From the NCBI RefSeq assembly GCF_014075995.1, contig NZ_CP055153.1:3596001-3660000 (forward strand): a stretch of DNA of 64,000 nucleotides. The letters run 5' to 3'. The translations under genes and the position numbers were made by a program. The notes below the pieces were generated by a model. The model did no database searches and was not told the origin of the DNA. It saw nothing but the letters and a program-made list of their open reading frames with translations. Of this stretch, positions 62,501 to 64,000 are shown one piece after another; the stretch's first letter is position 1, and each line of letters begins with the position of its first letter. This DNA comes from Adhaeribacter radiodurans (lineage in GTDB: Bacteria > Bacteroidota > Bacteroidia > Cytophagales > Hymenobacteraceae).

Positions 62501-64000
62501 CACTTCTAATCCGCTTATAGGTACCGAACCAACGGGCGGCGCCGGTATTGGCACCTACACCTATCGTTGGGAAAGCCGGACCGAATTTACTTCCTTCACC
62601 CCTATTAGCGGAGATTTAACTTTCTCGAAAGATAAAAAGGATTATTCTCCCGGGAATTTAAATGAAAATACCTGGTTCCGGAGAATTGTACGCTCCGGCC
62701 CTTGCGAAAATGTTTCAGCAGAAATAAAAGTAGAAGTGCTGCCTGTTATTACAGGCAATACAATAGCTTCTACAAGCGGAATTGAATTTTGTAAGGGAGA
62801 AATAAACACAAATTTAATTGGAACCGGAATAATTAGCGGCGGAAATAACCAATATACGTATATCTGGGAGAGCAGTACCGATGCGTTTCGGACAAACTCA
62901 ACCATCGTGGCGCAAGGTCAAAGTCCGGCCTTAGCGGAGTATACACCTCAAAATTTAACCCAGAATACTTGGTACCGCCGGAAGATAACTTCCGGTCCTT
63001 GTTTAGTAAATATCAGTAATGTTATTGAAATAAAAGTAAATCCCCTGCCGGCTGCTCCGGTAGTTGCCCCAATTGCTCCTATATGCCAGGGTAGCTCTGC
63101 TACTTTTACCGTAAATTTAGTAAATGGCGTTACGTTTACGGTTTTCGATGAAGCCGGCAACAGCATTCCTACCAATACTGCTGGGGGCAATCGTTTTACA
63201 ACTCCTGCTTTAACTGTAGCTAAAACCTATACATATTACGTTTTGGCCACCAATAGTAGTAATTGTAAAAGCACCCGCACTCCGGTAAGCATTCAGGTTT
63301 TAGCCCCATTAGCAAATTTTAATATTTCGCAACCTAATCCGGTGTGTACCGGCGAACGCCCAGTTGAAATAACTAGCACCGATAATCCAACAGGTGGAAA
63401 TAATTCTTTCGCCTTCATTTGGGAAAGTAAAGCCATAGATGAGCAGGAATTTAAGACCGTAACTACTTCTGGTAGTAATCCCAACTATCAACCGCCCAAC
63501 TTAACTAAAACTACTTACTTCCGTCGCAAAATCACTTCTGGTACCTGTTCTGAATACAGCAACGTAGTAGAAGTTAAAGTTAATGAAACCATTGTTAACA
63601 ATTTAAATGCCTCTAACCAGGAGATTTGCGAAGAGGTTCGTCCGGGTAAAATCACTGGTTTGCCGGCCTCTGGTGGTGACGGAGTTACCTATACTTATTT
63701 ATGGGAAAGCAGCCGAGATAATAACCTTTATTCGGCAGCAACAACAATCCCGGGCGGCTCAAACGCCCAGTTAGACTTTGAACCAACTATGCTGCCGCAA
63801 GGGAATACCTGGTTCCGGCGCAAAGTAACCTCGGGAGCATGTACCAGCTTTAGTGCCCCCATCCTTATAAGAGTAAATGCAGCTATTTCCAATAATACCA
63901 TAAATTTAACCGGAAATGCGGCCAATTGTTTAAATACTAAACCCAGCCCAATTCAGGGTTCTGTTCCGGGTGGCGGTACGGGTACTCCAACGTATATTTG
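59529..64000 (+). CDS. Very large secreted PKD/Ig-like repeat protein, 3' end cut by window
   Basis: An uninterrupted frame of at least 1490 codons runs off the right edge. A signal peptide (LFLTLFLILFTFVLN, cleaved near LMAQ) precedes PKD-like domains with INWGDGTP near residue 82 and LDFGDGTV near residue 174. From about residue 520 two repeat types alternate. Type B, about 80-90 residues, has the pattern APVV..ICxGSSAT and TYYV...STRTPV (near 521, 703, 897, 1175). Type A, about 95-100 residues, has CxGE.P..I, GG...YxWESS and TWFRRKxTSGPC (near 601, 791, 976, 1076, 1261, 1356, 1456). Such proteins in Bacteroidota are typically surface adhesins exported by the type IX secretion system; the diagnostic C-terminus is outside the window, so that is inference. 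Confidence 0.88.
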   Translation, partial: MYCWNKQLFLTLFLILFTFVLNKSLMAQNCAVKPDATLTDVRTISQPLVKPFVNCTNSSTAGYTLQVENASLTKEANTSYTINWGDGTPVENFTDFSARKAHTYVLRGTYSLRFTARINDCTEEKVYTVFHGSVPNVGLSFKDTDECAPANFMFDITQTELNEPSTRYTLDFGDGTVITFDQDDPKRFYHTYNTPSKGKTLGYTVTVTASNACKTTNRTGSGIYVSNGPTPDFKLEPGPLACVNSPVTLTDISDYGYNATDPDLKQFERQWTIEPATGWAYAPGYNDKSEKPIINFTQKGNYTISINLAPLEGTDPKCKGGTVSKNIEIISSPIASFNTTLTPLTGCAATVSISNTSQADAATYQWTVTPAAGVTTLNGTSLTSKDPVFKFANAGNYTIHLSATNICGTSTAPPQTVAIKNIPTVTLPGAQSYCGSPTIAFSSTNTAHKPIYNFNNTTPISYEWTVAGPAGGAEFTTSNGSTLANPTIQFDQPGVYTVVIKVTNECGISSQATQKITINAIPTAPEVSDASICINSAATLTTTATGSVEWWSAATNGTKLKTGNSYTTPVYSTAGTYTVYVVTIVNGCPSPREPVLITVNPAIDPKTIAGNPAVCEGSSPDLVTGVAATGGGNIITYLWESSTTSATTGFTPAIGKDNSPNNQQNFQPGILMVPTWFRRKAIASPCATATSNTIFTNVNPLPAAPVVPVNPRVCLGSSATLLANPVSGVTFTWYDENGTILLNNSANSNSYTTASFTREGTFTYYVTSTSSANCVNSTRTKVTVQVLPPVTNNRITIEQPAICAGETPGLINSAIQPDGGDGYGNFTYLWQSKTDRDSDWKTAANGTDPRYANNQESYQPTAITRTTTFRRLIISGSCAAPNYSNEIVIEVIPSSLAPDVALVEPICAGETAQLQVTSRGGIYEWFASETSNEVIFTGTTFFTPALSAATTYYVHNRTTSCVSPRTPVLVTVNPIISQNIITPVPATCADGTSNPLIGTEPTGGAGIGTYTYRWESRTEFTSFTPISGDLTFSKDKKDYSPGNLNENTWFRRIVRSGPCENVSAEIKVEVLPVITGNTIASTSGIEFCKGEINTNLIGTGIISGGNNQYTYIWESSTDAFRTNSTIVAQGQSPALAEYTPQNLTQNTWYRRKITSGPCLVNISNVIEIKVNPLPAAPVVAPIAPICQGSSATFTVNLVNGVTFTVFDEAGNSIPTNTAGGNRFTTPALTVAKTYTYYVLATNSSNCKSTRTPVSIQVLAPLANFNISQPNPVCTGERPVEITSTDNPTGGNNSFAFIWESKAIDEQEFKTVTTSGSNPNYQPPNLTKTTYFRRKITSGTCSEYSNVVEVKVNETIVNNLNASNQEICEEVRPGKITGLPASGGDGVTYTYLWESSRDNNLYSAATTIPGGSNAQLDFEPTMLPQGNTWFRRKVTSGACTSFSAPILIRVNAAISNNTINLTGNAANCLNTKPSPIQGSVPGGGTGTPTYI

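Noticed and set aside
61084-63925. Several ORFs of 60-95 codons on both strands within the PKD gene
   Set aside because: They are shadows of the repetitive coding frame; none shows independent motifs.
1-64000. tRNA, rRNA, CRISPR arrays, prophage or intact insertion sequences
   Set aside because: No cloverleaf with a TTCGA-type arm, no regularly spaced repeats and no transposase, integrase or phage motif was found by reading both strands.

Overview
The window looks like chromosomal DNA of a member of the Bacteroidota, most likely Cytophagales/Hymenobacteraceae (Adhaeribacter-like). The grounds are AT-rich intergenic DNA, few recognisable Shine-Dalgarno sites, promoter elements of the Bacteroidota TAnnTTTG type, DUF1573 and DUF4136 proteins, a fused E1 alpha/beta dehydrogenase, and a very large secreted PKD/Ig-like protein. 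No rRNA, tRNA, CRISPR array or intact insertion sequence was seen. The genus is an inference.

Layout. 1-17.8 kb is mostly housekeeping: a cut-off ferredoxin-NADP reductase-like gene, an M23 peptidase, an MscS channel, a LolC/E-type permease, fmt, folA, an RNA methyltransferase, murB, a porin, mutS2, a YhcH protein, a response regulator with an AAA+ domain, a LuxE-like protein and a lipoprotein. 18-39.1 kb is an accessory sugar region. It holds a GH39-like protein that appears circularly permuted, a GT9-like protein, an FrhB-like/pyruvyl-transferase pair, a histidine phosphatase, a decayed TonB-dependent receptor, myo-inositol-1-phosphate synthase, an SDR epimerase, a GH39-like/SDR fusion, a zinc alcohol dehydrogenase, a Gfo/Idh oxidoreductase, a GT4, three consecutive CgeB-like glycosyltransferases, a CmoB-like methyltransferase and a GH5-like hydrolase. 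39.1-59 kb returns to general metabolism and envelope genes: E1 alpha/beta, DUF1573, alanine dehydrogenase, an LTA-synthase-like sulfatase, an HsdR_N protein, AMP nucleosidase, an amidohydrolase, a K+ channel, an MFS carrier, a serine hydrolase, a VanX-like dipeptidase, DUF4136, RtcB and an aspartyl protease with a PDZ domain. From 59.5 kb to the right edge runs one open reading frame of at least 1490 codons encoding a repetitive secreted protein.

How the parts may work together. The genes from 26.4 to 39.1 kb all read rightward, several overlap by 1-11 bases, and they supply nucleotide-sugar or sugar epimerisation and oxidation, at least four glycosyltransferases, a methyltransferase and a glycosidase. 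Myo-inositol-1-phosphate synthase just upstream suggests that inositol, or an inositol-derived cyclitol, is the acceptor or a building block. This is inference. The most unusual points are the rotated GH39-like barrel at 17982-18866, whose order matches the GH39-like domain at 27577 after rotation, and the apparent loss of the glycosidase nucleophile in the fused copy. Together these make the 18-39 kb block the best candidate for an undescribed glycoconjugate system.
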